NCBI RefSeq assembly: GCF_000147715.2
Contig: NC_017934.1
Location: 1,178,001-1,242,000, forward strand
From: Mesotoga prima MesG1.Ag.4.2
GTDB taxonomy: Bacteria > Thermotogota > Thermotogae > Petrotogales > Kosmotogaceae
Direction of reading: 5' to 3'
DNA length: 64,000 nucleotides
The notes beneath the pieces were generated by a model, which was not told where the DNA came from, did no database searches, and was given only the letters and a program-made list of their open reading frames with translations. Within the stretch, counting starts at the first letter, position 1; each line of letters opens with the position of its first letter. Below, piece after piece: positions 45,120 to 53,120 of the stretch. Made by a program: the position numbers and the translations under genes.

Positions 45120-45900
45120 TTTCGAAGAGCGGTTCTCCGTTTCGACGCTGTACGTACAGCTTTTTTGCTAAGAACTATGAGAATAGGAGAGAGGAAGAGA
45201 CTGGAGGGAAGCAAACTCTTTTCTCGGAGGATGGCGGACCGTTGACGGACAACGTTGTCTTTACAGCGATCAGCGGGTTTTGCTTCTATGCGTATAGCGG
45301 TTTCCAAATGTGAGATCCCGTACAGGACCCCTGAACAGGAACGCTTCAGGGCAGGCTTTACGGGATGACAATGTCAGACGATTATGAGATTCTTTTGTAG
45401 GGGCGAACGGCTGTTCGCCCGTGAGTGGATTTCAGGGCAGGCTAAAGGGATGACAGAAGAGGCGCTCATCAGAGAAGATCCTAGGGGATGACAGTAACGC
45501 ACGATTGCGTAAAACGGGACAGACCATAGCAAAAGTCGCAATGCGCCGAAGATCATCGGCGGACGCAAGGCCGGCAAGTTCATCCCGGGACGCAAGGCTG
45601 GCAAAGATCATCCCAGGACGCAAGGCCCGCTTCGCGGGGAAGAGCCGCTTGGATAAAAAACACTGAAGGCTGTACGCTGGAAAAAGGAGAATATGGCTAA
45701 TTAGAGCGGGTTTTAAACAGAAGACCGCGTTAGGAAGACCGGGTTGATAGAAGCGGGTTATGGTAACCGGGTTTTGAAGAACAATATGCAAAAAGGGGAC
45801 TCAATTTCTCCTGGTCAGGACTCCGGACTTTCTTTCATCTTCGTTTTTTGACTCGAAGTGTACATGTTGAGCTGTAATTGCATTGTAGTTCCTATTCAAT
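45120..45900. repeat. Repeat mosaic with a GACGCAAGGC hairpin array
   Basis: Palindrome variant at 45401-45420. At about 45535-45645: GCGCCGAAGATCATCGGCG, CCGGCAAGTTCATCCCGGG, CTGGCAAAGATCATCCCAG and CCCGCTTCGCGGGG, joined by GACGCAAGG. No gene. Confidence 0.7.
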
Positions 45901-45919
45901 GGGACTAAGGCTTGCTTTG

Positions 45920-45951
45920 TTGTCACAAATACTATATACTCTTTGTGACAA
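45920..45951 (+). promoter_or_regulatory. Perfect inverted repeat over the DUF6088 promoter
   Basis: TTGTCACAAA (45920-45929) and TTTGTGACAA (45942-45951), perfect 10-base arms with a 12-base spacer that contains TATATACT, a good -10 box; TTGCTT at 45912 could be the -35 box. Binding would block RNA polymerase directly, so this is a strong candidate autoregulatory operator. It lies 15 bases before the start codon. Confidence 0.75.
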
Positions 45952-45965
45952 GAGGAGTGAACCTT

Positions 45966-46601
45966 ATGAAAGAAATAAGCACCAGGGAGAAAATATCGAA
46001 TTATATAAAGAGGAATCCAAAATCAAGGATTTACTCTATCTCTGACTTTTCAAGATTTGGTACTTATGATAGTGTTCGAAAAGCTCTATCACGGCTGGAA
46101 ATCGAGGGGAGGTTAATTCGTGTTTCGAGGGGCTTCTATAAATCCCAGGAATTCAACATACTTGTAAATGAGGAAGTCGCTTCAGATCCTGATCAGTTTG
46201 CTAGAGCCTATGCAGAGTCCTACGGCTGGAAAATCGCTCCGCACAAGGAAACAGCTTTGAATATGTTGGGTTTGTCAACTCAGGTACAAAATGTCTTTCA
46301 GTACGTAAGTGACGGCCCATATAGAACTGTATCTCTCAATGACGGACGGAAAATAGAGTTCAGACATAGAACTATTCGCGAAATAAGCAAACTTAGTTAT
46401 AAGGAAGCGGCTCTCCTTGAAGCACTTAAGACTCTGGGCAAGGAGCGGATTTCTCCTGATGTCAGGAGTAGGATCCTTCGAAGATTCAGTAAGAAGGAAC
46501 TAGAAGCTTTAAGAAAGCGAGTTCAGAAGAGCAGGAAATGGATTTATGAGGAAATCTGCAGATTGATTGAAAGGAGCGAGAACAGTGTATCGCATCGCTA
46601 A
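45966..46601 (+). CDS. DUF6088-type antitoxin of an AbiE-like pair
   Basis: The product has 211 residues from ATG 45966 (AAGAGGAG eight bases upstream). The N-terminal winged helix is RIYSISDFSRFGTYDSVRKA then LSRLEIEGRLIRVSRGFYKS; the middle KIAPHKETALNMLGLSTQVQ and SDGPYRTVSLNDGRKIEFRH follow the DUF6088 layout. These proteins pair with AbiEii nucleotidyltransferases and are thought to act as antitoxin and repressor. It overlaps the next gene by 17 bases. Confidence 0.8.
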   Translation: MKEISTREKISNYIKRNPKSRIYSISDFSRFGTYDSVRKALSRLEIEGRLIRVSRGFYKSQEFNILVNEEVASDPDQFARAYAESYGWKIAPHKETALNMLGLSTQVQNVFQYVSDGPYRTVSLNDGRKIEFRHRTIREISKLSYKEAALLEALKTLGKERISPDVRSRILRRFSKKELEALRKRVQKSRKWIYEEICRLIERSENSVSHR

Positions 46602-47577
46602 CGAAACTAGCTCAAACCTGAGAGCCATTTTCGGAAATACTGCAACTAGAAGAGGTATCAGTCCGGCAATTATAGAGAAGGACTTTTGGGTATGTTTCCT
46701 GCTTGAGGTTCTCTTTCATCACAGCAAGTATTCAAAGCATTATGCCTTTAAAGGTGGAACGTCTCTTTCAAAGGTATATAAAGCAATAGAACGTTTTTCT
46801 GAAGATATTAATCTGATAGTTGATTGGAGGCTTCTAGGATATTCGTTAACACAACCATGGGAATCAAGATCTAGAACTAAGCAAGAGAGTTTTAATCAGG
46901 AGGCAGCTTTGAGAACTGAACGGTTCGTCGCTACCGAGTTTGTTCCGAGTCTAGAAGAATCATTGAGTTCGTTCATTAAAGATTTCGATTTGCATGTCGA
47001 TCCGGATGATTCTCAGACCGTTCTCTTTAGATATCCACAGATATTCGCTGACCAGAGCCTACTGCAAGAAATTAGATTGGAGATCGGACCCTTGGCGGCG
47101 TGGTCTCCATCTGGCGATAAACCCATTACTCCATATGCCGCCGAGGAGTTCCCTAAAGCTTTTCGCATGCCGAGTACTCTTGTAAGAACAGTAGAAGCAA
47201 AACGTACATTTTGGGAAAAGGCAACTATCCTCCACCGTGAAGCCAACAGGAAGAATGGAAGGTTACCGCTTAGGTATTCCAGGCACTACTATGATCTTCA
47301 TATGTTGTGCAACACCTCAATAAAACGCGAAGCACTTGAGGACATCGAATTGCTTTATAAGGTTGTGGCATTCAAGGACAAGTTCTTTCATTGTGCATGG
47401 GCAAAATACGAAGAAGCACTCCCCGCAACGTTGCGCCTAGTACCGCCCAACAATGTACTAAAGAAACTGGAAGAAGACTTTGAAAAAATGAAGCCAATGA
47501 TATTTGGTTCGGTCCCTTCTTTTGAACAAATACTTGCCACTCTTCGCGAATTTGAGCAAGAAATGAGAACTCGTTAA
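46585..47577 (+). CDS. AbiEii/AbiGii-type nucleotidyltransferase with a D-to-N change
   Basis: The product has 330 residues from GTG 46585, with AAAGGAGCG upstream. Motif I reads FKGGTSLSKVYKAIERFSED then INLIVDW. In relatives this is SEDIDL, with both Asp binding metal; here the second is Asn (codon AAT, one transition from GAT). Later AKRTFWEKATILHREANRKN and RHYYDLHML match motifs III and IV (K, and YYDL). The rest is complete and the frame open. Loss of one metal ligand would be expected to cripple catalysis, though some transferases tolerate it. Confidence 0.8.
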   Translation: MYRIANETSSNLRAIFGNTATRRGISPAIIEKDFWVCFLLEVLFHHSKYSKHYAFKGGTSLSKVYKAIERFSEDINLIVDWRLLGYSLTQPWESRSRTKQESFNQEAALRTERFVATEFVPSLEESLSSFIKDFDLHVDPDDSQTVLFRYPQIFADQSLLQEIRLEIGPLAAWSPSGDKPITPYAAEEFPKAFRMPSTLVRTVEAKRTFWEKATILHREANRKNGRLPLRYSRHYYDLHMLCNTSIKREALEDIELLYKVVAFKDKFFHCAWAKYEEALPATLRLVPPNNVLKKLEEDFEKMKPMIFGSVPSFEQILATLREFEQEMRTR

Positions 47578-48175
47578 GAGCTGTCCTTGTTTCGACCAAT
47601 AGCGTGGATCCGTCCTCGACAAATAGGGGCTCTATTATTGAATAGACGGGGACAGACGTCAGGAGCTCGTCAGTCCCGTATTCGAAATGCTACGGGATGA
47701 CAATATCAGACGATTATGCGATTCTTTTTGTAGGGGCGAACGGCTGTTCGTCCGTGAGTGGATTTCAGTGCAGGCTCTACGGGATGACAGTCTTTACTTT
47801 CTTTCCGTCATCCTGACAACGCTCCAGGTCAGGATCACGGTCCTTCGCGAAAAACGGGACAGACGTGAGGAGAATCGTCAGTCCCTATTTTCGCTTACAG
47901 CGTACAGAGGTTCTAATGGACCCGGTAAGTTTCTACTTTCGAAAGTTACTTAGAATCAAGTAAGGATCACAGAGTGCTTATGATACTTCAGCAATGGTGA
48001 TGAATGAAAGAGTAATTTGACCCGTTAAGCATTGTATGACGAAATTTCTTCAAGGGTCACGCTCTTTCCGAAAACTCAAAAACGAACATTGACAATACTT
48101 AGAGCGTTAATTTGTGCTGGAAGAGACTTACGTTGCGAAACTATAATCCGGCTCCTAAAGGAATAGCAGACATGA
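47578..48175. repeat. Repeat mosaic, then unremarkable sequence
   Basis: GGGACAGACGTCAGGAGCTC hairpin (47650), palindrome variant at 47734-47753, TCATCCTGAC..GTCAGGAT (47808), GGGACAGACGTGAGGAG (47857). From about 47940 to 48175 nothing is recognised. Confidence 0.6.
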
Positions 48176-48181
48176 TGTTCA

Positions 48182-48212
48182 AATATAATAGTATATGAGT
48201 TACTATAATATT
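48182..48212 (+). promoter_or_regulatory. Inverted repeat at the DUF6036 operon promoter
   Basis: AATATAATAGTA (48182-48193) and TACTATAATATT (48201-48212) are inverted with one mismatch in 12, spacer seven bases. The arms include TATAAT-like boxes. Just upstream of the two-gene operon starting near 48239. Similar in style to 2751-2777. Confidence 0.6.
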
Positions 48213-48238
48213 GTATGTGATACACTAAGGTTATGAAG

Positions 48239-48826
48239 ATGAATATGAGTTTTTCAGATATTGAAGTTGCTTTGAAGGCTTTGAATTCTCAGTTAAAGAG
48301 AATTGGAAAGAAAGTCGGCCTGGTTGTTTGTGGGGGTACCGCATTGAACGCTCTTGGTTTAGTCCAGAGGACAACTGCTGATATAGATGTAGTTGGTTTC
48401 GCAGAGGAAGTCGAGGATCAGATCGTTGTCAGCAAAGCCGAATTCCCGGATTGGCTTCTAGATTCTGCCGGAAAAGTGGCCAGGGATATGGGCCTTCCCA
48501 AAGACTGGATAAACAACGGGCCGACATCATTAGTTGAACTCGGTTTACCTGAAGGATTTTCAGAACGACTAATCAAGGTTCAAATTGGGAGCTCTCTTTC
48601 TGTCTATTATATTTCTCGAATTGATCAGATTTACTTTAAGTTGTACGCTTCAGCTGACCGCGGCGGGTATCACGTAGATGATCTGATGAAGTTAGAACCA
48701 ACGGAGAAAGAGATTGTAGAGGCAGCAAAATGGACAATGACTCATGATGTCTCGCCGGCTTTTAGAGGAATCATGATTGATCTTTTGCGGAGGCTTGGTT
48801 TTGATGATGCATCCAAAGAGCTTTAG
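48239..48826 (+). CDS. DUF6036-type nucleotidyltransferase
   Basis: The product has about 195 residues. VVCGGTALNALGLVQRTTAD then IDVVG gives the GG..(T)xADxD motif of the minimal nucleotidyltransferase fold, both Asp present. The rest (RIDQIYFKLYASADRGGYHV, DDLMKLEP) resembles the K-D-DL region of AbiEii-like proteins annotated DUF6036. The start is 48239 or 48233 (AAGG upstream fits 48239 better). It is first in an operon with a helix-turn-helix protein overlapping by 23 bases. The gene order, enzyme first, is opposite to the AbiE pairs. Possibly an unnamed TA module. Confidence 0.72.
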   Translation: MNMSFSDIEVALKALNSQLKRIGKKVGLVVCGGTALNALGLVQRTTADIDVVGFAEEVEDQIVVSKAEFPDWLLDSAGKVARDMGLPKDWINNGPTSLVELGLPEGFSERLIKVQIGSSLSVYYISRIDQIYFKLYASADRGGYHVDDLMKLEPTEKEIVEAAKWTMTHDVSPAFRGIMIDLLRRLGFDDASKEL

Positions 48827-49661
48827 GAAATTGATTGTAGATAATGCCGTTGGGATGCTGTGGAGCCAGTGGGTAAATCTTGGTGCATGGTCGAGAGCTG
48901 AGCAAAGGGTGAACTCTTTTAGTGATCCGGAGAGCGCTATTGCCTTTTCCAGTTATTTCTGTAAATACGAAAAGCGTCTAGATAAGATCTCTCTGGACTG
49001 GAGCAAAGTGAACCTCCAATATATTAATCATTCTCGCTTGAAAAGACTTCGGAAGACTGTGACCGATCATATTGAACTACCTGATGATTTTTACGAAGTC
49101 CAAGCTGCCACTACTTCCAGCAAGTATATCACTGAGCCTAATGCAAAAGACATGGCGAACTTGCTTGTTAGACTGAGACTGCTCTTTGGATCTACTACCA
49201 GAGCAGACGTGATATTCCATTTACTTACCAAGGGAAGCGCAAATTCGAATCAAATAGCAACCTATCGCTTTCTCAATCAGAAGGCGGTACTTCTGGAACT
49301 AGAGAAGCTGGCTAAGGCGGGTGTTTTGGTAGAGAGAAGATCATCACGGGAGAGACTGTTTTCCGCTCAAAGACAGTTCGCCAAGTTTTTTGAATTCGAA
49401 ATTCAGCCCATTAGTTCTCCATGGTTTCTTCTTGCTTCGCTACTGATGTTAGAAGGATGTCTCACAGATGAGCTCATTGATGATGAATATCTAGTCTTTT
49501 CAACATTCATGGATAATAAAAGAAAACTTTCTGACTATCTTCAGAAGGCTGGCGAATGCAACTTGACTCTCGAAGGATCAACAGCAGACGAGTTTTATGA
49601 GAATGTCACTGAGTACTACACATGTCTTTGTCCGGTCTGTGAAAGTATTCACGCCCGCTAA
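48804..49661 (+). CDS. Winged-helix protein, partner of the DUF6036 enzyme
   Basis: The product has 285 residues (ATG 48804, with GGAGG upstream). The N-terminal half (MMHPKSFRKLIVDNAVGMLW) is helical and not recognised. A winged helix lies at about residues 125-185: TTRADVIFHLLTKGSANSNQ, IATYRFLNQKAVLLELEKLA, KAGVLVERRSSRERLFSA. The C-terminal end has two Cys pairs (CLCPVCES), a possible metal site. By position it should be the regulator or antitoxin of the preceding nucleotidyltransferase. I do not know this family by name. Confidence 0.68.
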   Translation: MMHPKSFRKLIVDNAVGMLWSQWVNLGAWSRAEQRVNSFSDPESAIAFSSYFCKYEKRLDKISLDWSKVNLQYINHSRLKRLRKTVTDHIELPDDFYEVQAATTSSKYITEPNAKDMANLLVRLRLLFGSTTRADVIFHLLTKGSANSNQIATYRFLNQKAVLLELEKLAKAGVLVERRSSRERLFSAQRQFAKFFEFEIQPISSPWFLLASLLMLEGCLTDELIDDEYLVFSTFMDNKRKLSDYLQKAGECNLTLEGSTADEFYENVTEYYTCLCPVCESIHAR

Positions 49662-49727
49662 TATACTCAGATGGAGCAGGTGTCAATTTTTGTGAATATC
49701 ACCGGATGTTATTCTGCCGAAAAATAC

Positions 49728-49868
49728 CAGACGCAAGGCGCCGAAGATCATCGGCGATCAATTAAGAAGTGATGCTGCTCCGCAGGAAGTGAGGCCCGGA
49801 AGACCATCCGGGGAAGTGATGCCGACTTCGTCGGGAAGTGATGCTGGCGCTTTCGCGCCAGGAGGCAA
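49728..49868. repeat. Modular hairpin array
   Basis: GACGCAAGGCGCCGAAGATC then ATCGGCGATCAATTAAGAAG, followed by GAAGTGATG or GAAGTGAGG modules with stems CTGC/GCAG, CCCGGA/TCCGGG, CCGAC/GTCGG and CTGGCGC/GCGCCAG. Same module set and partly same order as 44000-44055 and 43470-43560. Confidence 0.75.
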
Positions 49869-49899
49869 ACAACAAAACAAAATGACTGCATGAAAGTAC

Positions 49900-49948
49900 T
49901 TGAATGGTGAGTTTTCAGATGATATATTATCCTCAGTTCATTTTGAGG
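49900..49948 (+). promoter_or_regulatory. Promoter with inverted repeat, shared with 44092-44135
   Basis: TTGAAT (49900-49905), 17-base spacer, TATATT (49923-49928): a near-consensus vegetative promoter. CCTCA (49931-49935) and TGAGG (49944-49948) form an inverted repeat at the predicted transcript start. The same block, with few changes, lies at 44092-44135 before the chimeric remnant, so promoter and first codons were duplicated together. Confidence 0.65.
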
Positions 49949-49958
49949 AGGATAGATC

Positions 49959-50315
49959 ATGGAGATCGAAAGGCTTAATATCTGGAAGCTGGGTGTTGAG
50001 CTTGCAAAGGATGTTTATGTTCTCACAGAGAAATTCCCTAAGAAAGAGCTCTATAGTCTAACCGACCAAATAAGAAGAGCTGCGGTTTCTGTACCCTCTA
50101 ATATCGCAGAAGGGAAAGGTCGTTCATCTGCAAAGGACTTCATTAACTTCCTGAGTGTTGCCAGAGGGTCACTCTATGAATTAATAACCCAGCTCTATAT
50201 TGCGAGGGAGATTGGATACCTGACTCAAGAAGATTTCTCAACTCTTCAAAAGAGAATCGAGGATCTTTCGCATAAGATAGTTGCTATGACGAAGTACCTT
50301 AGGAATAACAAGTGA
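49959..50315 (+). CDS. Four-helix-bundle protein (23S rRNA intervening-sequence family)
   Basis: A product of 118 residues. LNIWKLGVELAKDVYVLTEK, then QIRRAAVSVPSNIAEGKGRS and FINFLSVARGSLYELITQLY are the conserved segments of the S23/IVS family, related to the Avd accessory protein of diversity-generating retroelements. Members occur in 23S rRNA intervening sequences and as free genes; the role of the free form is unknown. GAGGAGG precedes the ATG. A second member is at 56376. Confidence 0.88.
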   Translation: MEIERLNIWKLGVELAKDVYVLTEKFPKKELYSLTDQIRRAAVSVPSNIAEGKGRSSAKDFINFLSVARGSLYELITQLYIAREIGYLTQEDFSTLQKRIEDLSHKIVAMTKYLRNNK

Positions 50316-50620
50316 GCTCGACTTTGTCGGGAAGTGAGGCTGCTGCGCAGGAGGCAGAAAAGAGACAGTCTGCTGACGCAGGCCATTTCCGCTATGCGGG
50401 AGATGAGATCCCGTGCAGGATCATTACGGGATGACAATGTCAGACAATTATGCGATTCTTTTTGTAGGGGCGAACGGCTGTTCGCGCGTGAGTGGATTTC
50501 AGTGCAGGCTAAAGGGATGACAGAAGAGGCGCTCATCAGAATAAGCTTAAGTGATGACATCCCTTCACGTCATCCTGACAATGCTCCTGGTCAGGATCTG
50601 GGTCACAATAGCTTCATCTA
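50316..50620. repeat. Repeat mosaic, no gene
   Basis: A GAAGTGAGGCTGCTGCGCAGG module, an ACTGGC-type remnant CTGCTGACGCAGGCC, GATCCCGTGCAGGATCATTA hairpin, palindrome variant at 50468-50487 and a CCTGAC..GTCAGG hairpin near 50573. Confidence 0.6.
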
Positions 50621-50680
50621 ATTTCTAAACCTGAAGTTGTCATTGACTTATGCAGATCAAGATGCTGTATCTTTTTGTAT

Positions 50681-50980
50681 CTAACGATAACTTTCTCTTA
50701 TGTCTTCCCAAAGGTCTCGAAGGTCTGGATTTCTTGTCTTAATCAGCCTCAGTTTCCATTCTCTCTTCCAGCTTTTCAGCTGCTTTTCTCTTCTGATAGC
50801 CTCTTTGATTGTTTCAAAGTACTCATAGTAGACAACGACTACACAATTGTACTTATGAGTGAAGCCTTCTATCATCTTGTTCTTGTGCTCAAAGACCCTT
50901 CGAAAGAGATTGTTTGTTACACCAATATAGAACACATTTCTGGAAGGATTTGTCATTATGTAAACAAACCCCGAATTCAT
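50681..50980 (-). CDS. GIY-YIG domain protein
   Basis: A product of 99 residues: FVYIMTNPSRNVFYIGVTNN, LFRRVFEHKNK, then EYFETIKEAIRREKQLKSWK and REWKLRLI. VYI...FYIG and the later R-REKQLK-W are the single-domain GIY-YIG family (UPF0213 style). The catalytic Tyr, Arg and Glu positions are present. Such small proteins are predicted nucleases of unknown target. GAGGTGATG precedes the start. Confidence 0.88.
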   Translation of the reverse strand: MNSGFVYIMTNPSRNVFYIGVTNNLFRRVFEHKNKMIEGFTHKYNCVVVVYYEYFETIKEAIRREKQLKSWKREWKLRLIKTRNPDLRDLWEDIRESYR

Positions 50981-51046
50981 TACATCACCTCATATGAATC
51001 AGAAAATGAGTATTATTATGATAGCATTGTGATTTGCTCTTGATGA

Positions 51047-51520
51047 GTGCCTGTGAAGAGAAGGACTAGATCCCGTGCAGGAACATCACGGGATGACAGA
51101 AGAAACGTCCATCAGGGCAGGCTTTACGGGATGACTCCCTTTCACGTCATCCTGACAATGCTCTTGGTCAGGATCTGGTCTTTTGGGTTTTACGAAGCAT
51201 GCACGCGAAAAAATGGGACAGACGCTAAGGGCCCGTCAGTCCCTATTTTCGCTTACAGCGCTCAGCGGTTTCTAGGTACGAGATCCCGTACAGGAGCACT
51301 ACGGGATGACAGAAGAGGCGCTCATCAGGGCATTCTGACGAAGCTTCTGGTCAAAATCTTTGTCTATATCGCGAAAAATGGGACAGACGTGAGGAGAATC
51401 GTCAGTCCCTATTTTCGCTTAGTTATTCAGATGAGAAATCTATGGGCTTATTCTGAGGACGGAGGACCGCTGACGGAAAACGTTGTCTTCACAGCGGTCA
51501 GCAGAATTACTTGAGCTGGA
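51047..51520. repeat. Repeat mosaic, no gene
   Basis: GATCCCGTGCAGGAACATCA, CCTGACAATGCTCTTGGTCA, GGGACAGACGCTAAGGGCCC then GTCAGTCCC, GATCCCGTACAGGAGCACTA and GGGACAGACGTGAGGAG. Shows several covarying versions of the same hairpins side by side. Confidence 0.65.
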
Positions 51521-51608
51521 TAGTTCATACGATCGACTCGTGTTAGTCATCACGGATTGGTTTGCTTTAGTTGTATACTATGCCGAATAGAATCATGGGG
51601 GTGAAGAT

Positions 51609-53120
51609 ATGAAGAGGAATATTGCCGTATCTATCGGCTTGATTGTTTTAGTTATTGCTTTTATGGTTTCAGGGTGTGTAAAGAGCATAGATGTTCCGCG
51701 TTCGCCAGCGATTGATTGGTCAGTGCAAGCTGTGGATGGGCAGGCGAGGGTGATCATAGGTTTCTCCGGTCTGCCCGACAAGGGTCTGGTCAAGGCGTTC
51801 GGTGGCGAGGTCTTTGCGGAATTCGGTTTTATCAAAGCTTTGTCTGCGAAGATTCCCGTTGAGGCAATTGACGGGCTGCTGAGAAATCCTCATGTAGTCT
51901 ATGTTGAACCAAACATAGAGCTTCATGCCCTTGAAGAGCAGTATCTGTGGGGTATGAACAGGATCTTTGGAGAGGAGTCCTTCGAGTTTCCTACATGGGA
52001 GACATCAACAGGAGCAGGGGTTAAGGTTGCCATTCTCGATACAGGAATCGATCCAAGCCATCCTGATCTCGCCGGTAGAGTCTCTGAAGGAGTGGATTTC
52101 ACAGGAATTGGTTCGAGCTTTGACGACAATGGCCACGGGACGCATGTTTCGGGGACTGTTGCTGCGATCTACTCCAATAATGACGGAGTATACGGTGTGG
52201 CACCAGACGCTACCCTTGTTCCCGTAAAGGTTCTCAGCGCTTCGGGAAGCGGAACTCTCGAATCGATTATCTGGGGTATCCAATGGGCAATCGATAATGA
52301 CATTGATGTAATAAACATGAGCCTGGGTACTTCAAGCGATATGCAGTCCCTCGAGGATGCTTGCAATGCGGCCTTTGCCGACGGAATTCTCATCGTCGCT
52401 GCGGCAGGGAACAGCGGTAACAAACCTGGAAATAGGGACACCGTTGAGTATCCTGGAGGATACGCCTCTGTCATAGCTGTCGCGGCTTCAGATTCGAACG
52501 ACGCGAGAGCGACTTTCTCCAGCACAGGTCCTGACGTTGAATTAATTGCCCCCGGCGTAAGCATATTAAGCACTATTCCCGGAGGCGACCATGCTTATTA
52601 TAGTGGGACTTCTATGGCTTCGCCCCATGTTGCTGGAGTGGCTGCACTTGTTCTTGCTGCAAAGCCTACGCTTACAAACGCCGAGGTTAGATTGATTCTT
52701 CAACAAACGGCAGAAAATCTTGGACTGAAACAGGAGCATCAGGGATATGGGCTGGTCAGAGCGGATCTCGCAGTTCAAGCGGCCTCTGTAACTACTCCTC
52801 CCGCTTCGGACACTGATCCCGAACCCGGTACAGTAACAGTTTCCAATATCAGCTATTCATTGAGCAGAAATGCCAAACATATGTATGTTTCAGTTCAGCT
52901 GGACCCGGTTGTCGTCGGAGCAAGTGTTTCGATAGAGGTCTATCTCAATAACGGTAGCTCCCCGTACTTTGTCGGTACGATCACAACAGATACTTCCGGA
53001 GTCACCAAGTTCACAGTTGTCAATGCACCATCGGGGTCATATTCAACAGTAGTGACTGACGTTTCAGCAGCTGGGTACACCTGGGACGGTGTATTTCCAG
53101 AAAACAGTTACAGCAAGTAA
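51609..53120 (+). CDS. Subtilisin-like serine protease (S8), lipoprotein
   Basis: A product of 503 residues. The N-terminal signal ends in the lipobox VSGC with C23, so the enzyme should be lipid-anchored outside the cytoplasm. Residues about 45-105 look like an inhibitor I9 propeptide (VIIGFSGLP.., VVYVEPN). The catalytic triad is D144 (AILDTGID), H176 (NGHGTHVSGT), S335 (SGTSMASPHVAG), with N268 as oxyanion Asn. After about residue 395 a Pro/Thr linker (TTPPASDTDPEPG) leads to a beta-rich domain of about 95 residues, perhaps for binding. GGGGGTGA precedes the ATG. All active residues are present. Confidence 0.93.
   Translation: MKRNIAVSIGLIVLVIAFMVSGCVKSIDVPRSPAIDWSVQAVDGQARVIIGFSGLPDKGLVKAFGGEVFAEFGFIKALSAKIPVEAIDGLLRNPHVVYVEPNIELHALEEQYLWGMNRIFGEESFEFPTWETSTGAGVKVAILDTGIDPSHPDLAGRVSEGVDFTGIGSSFDDNGHGTHVSGTVAAIYSNNDGVYGVAPDATLVPVKVLSASGSGTLESIIWGIQWAIDNDIDVINMSLGTSSDMQSLEDACNAAFADGILIVAAAGNSGNKPGNRDTVEYPGGYASVIAVAASDSNDARATFSSTGPDVELIAPGVSILSTIPGGDHAYYSGTSMASPHVAGVAALVLAAKPTLTNAEVRLILQQTAENLGLKQEHQGYGLVRADLAVQAASVTTPPASDTDPEPGTVTVSNISYSLSRNAKHMYVSVQLDPVVVGASVSIEVYLNNGSSPYFVGTITTDTSGVTKFTVVNAPSGSYSTVVTDVSAAGYTWDGVFPENSYSK

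Noticed and set aside
11300-50000. Idea that the region is a chromosomal superintegron
   Set aside because: TA cassettes are a superintegron hallmark, but orientations are mixed, there is no integrase in the window and no attC-like site bounding each cassette; the hairpin arrays are not placed one per gene.
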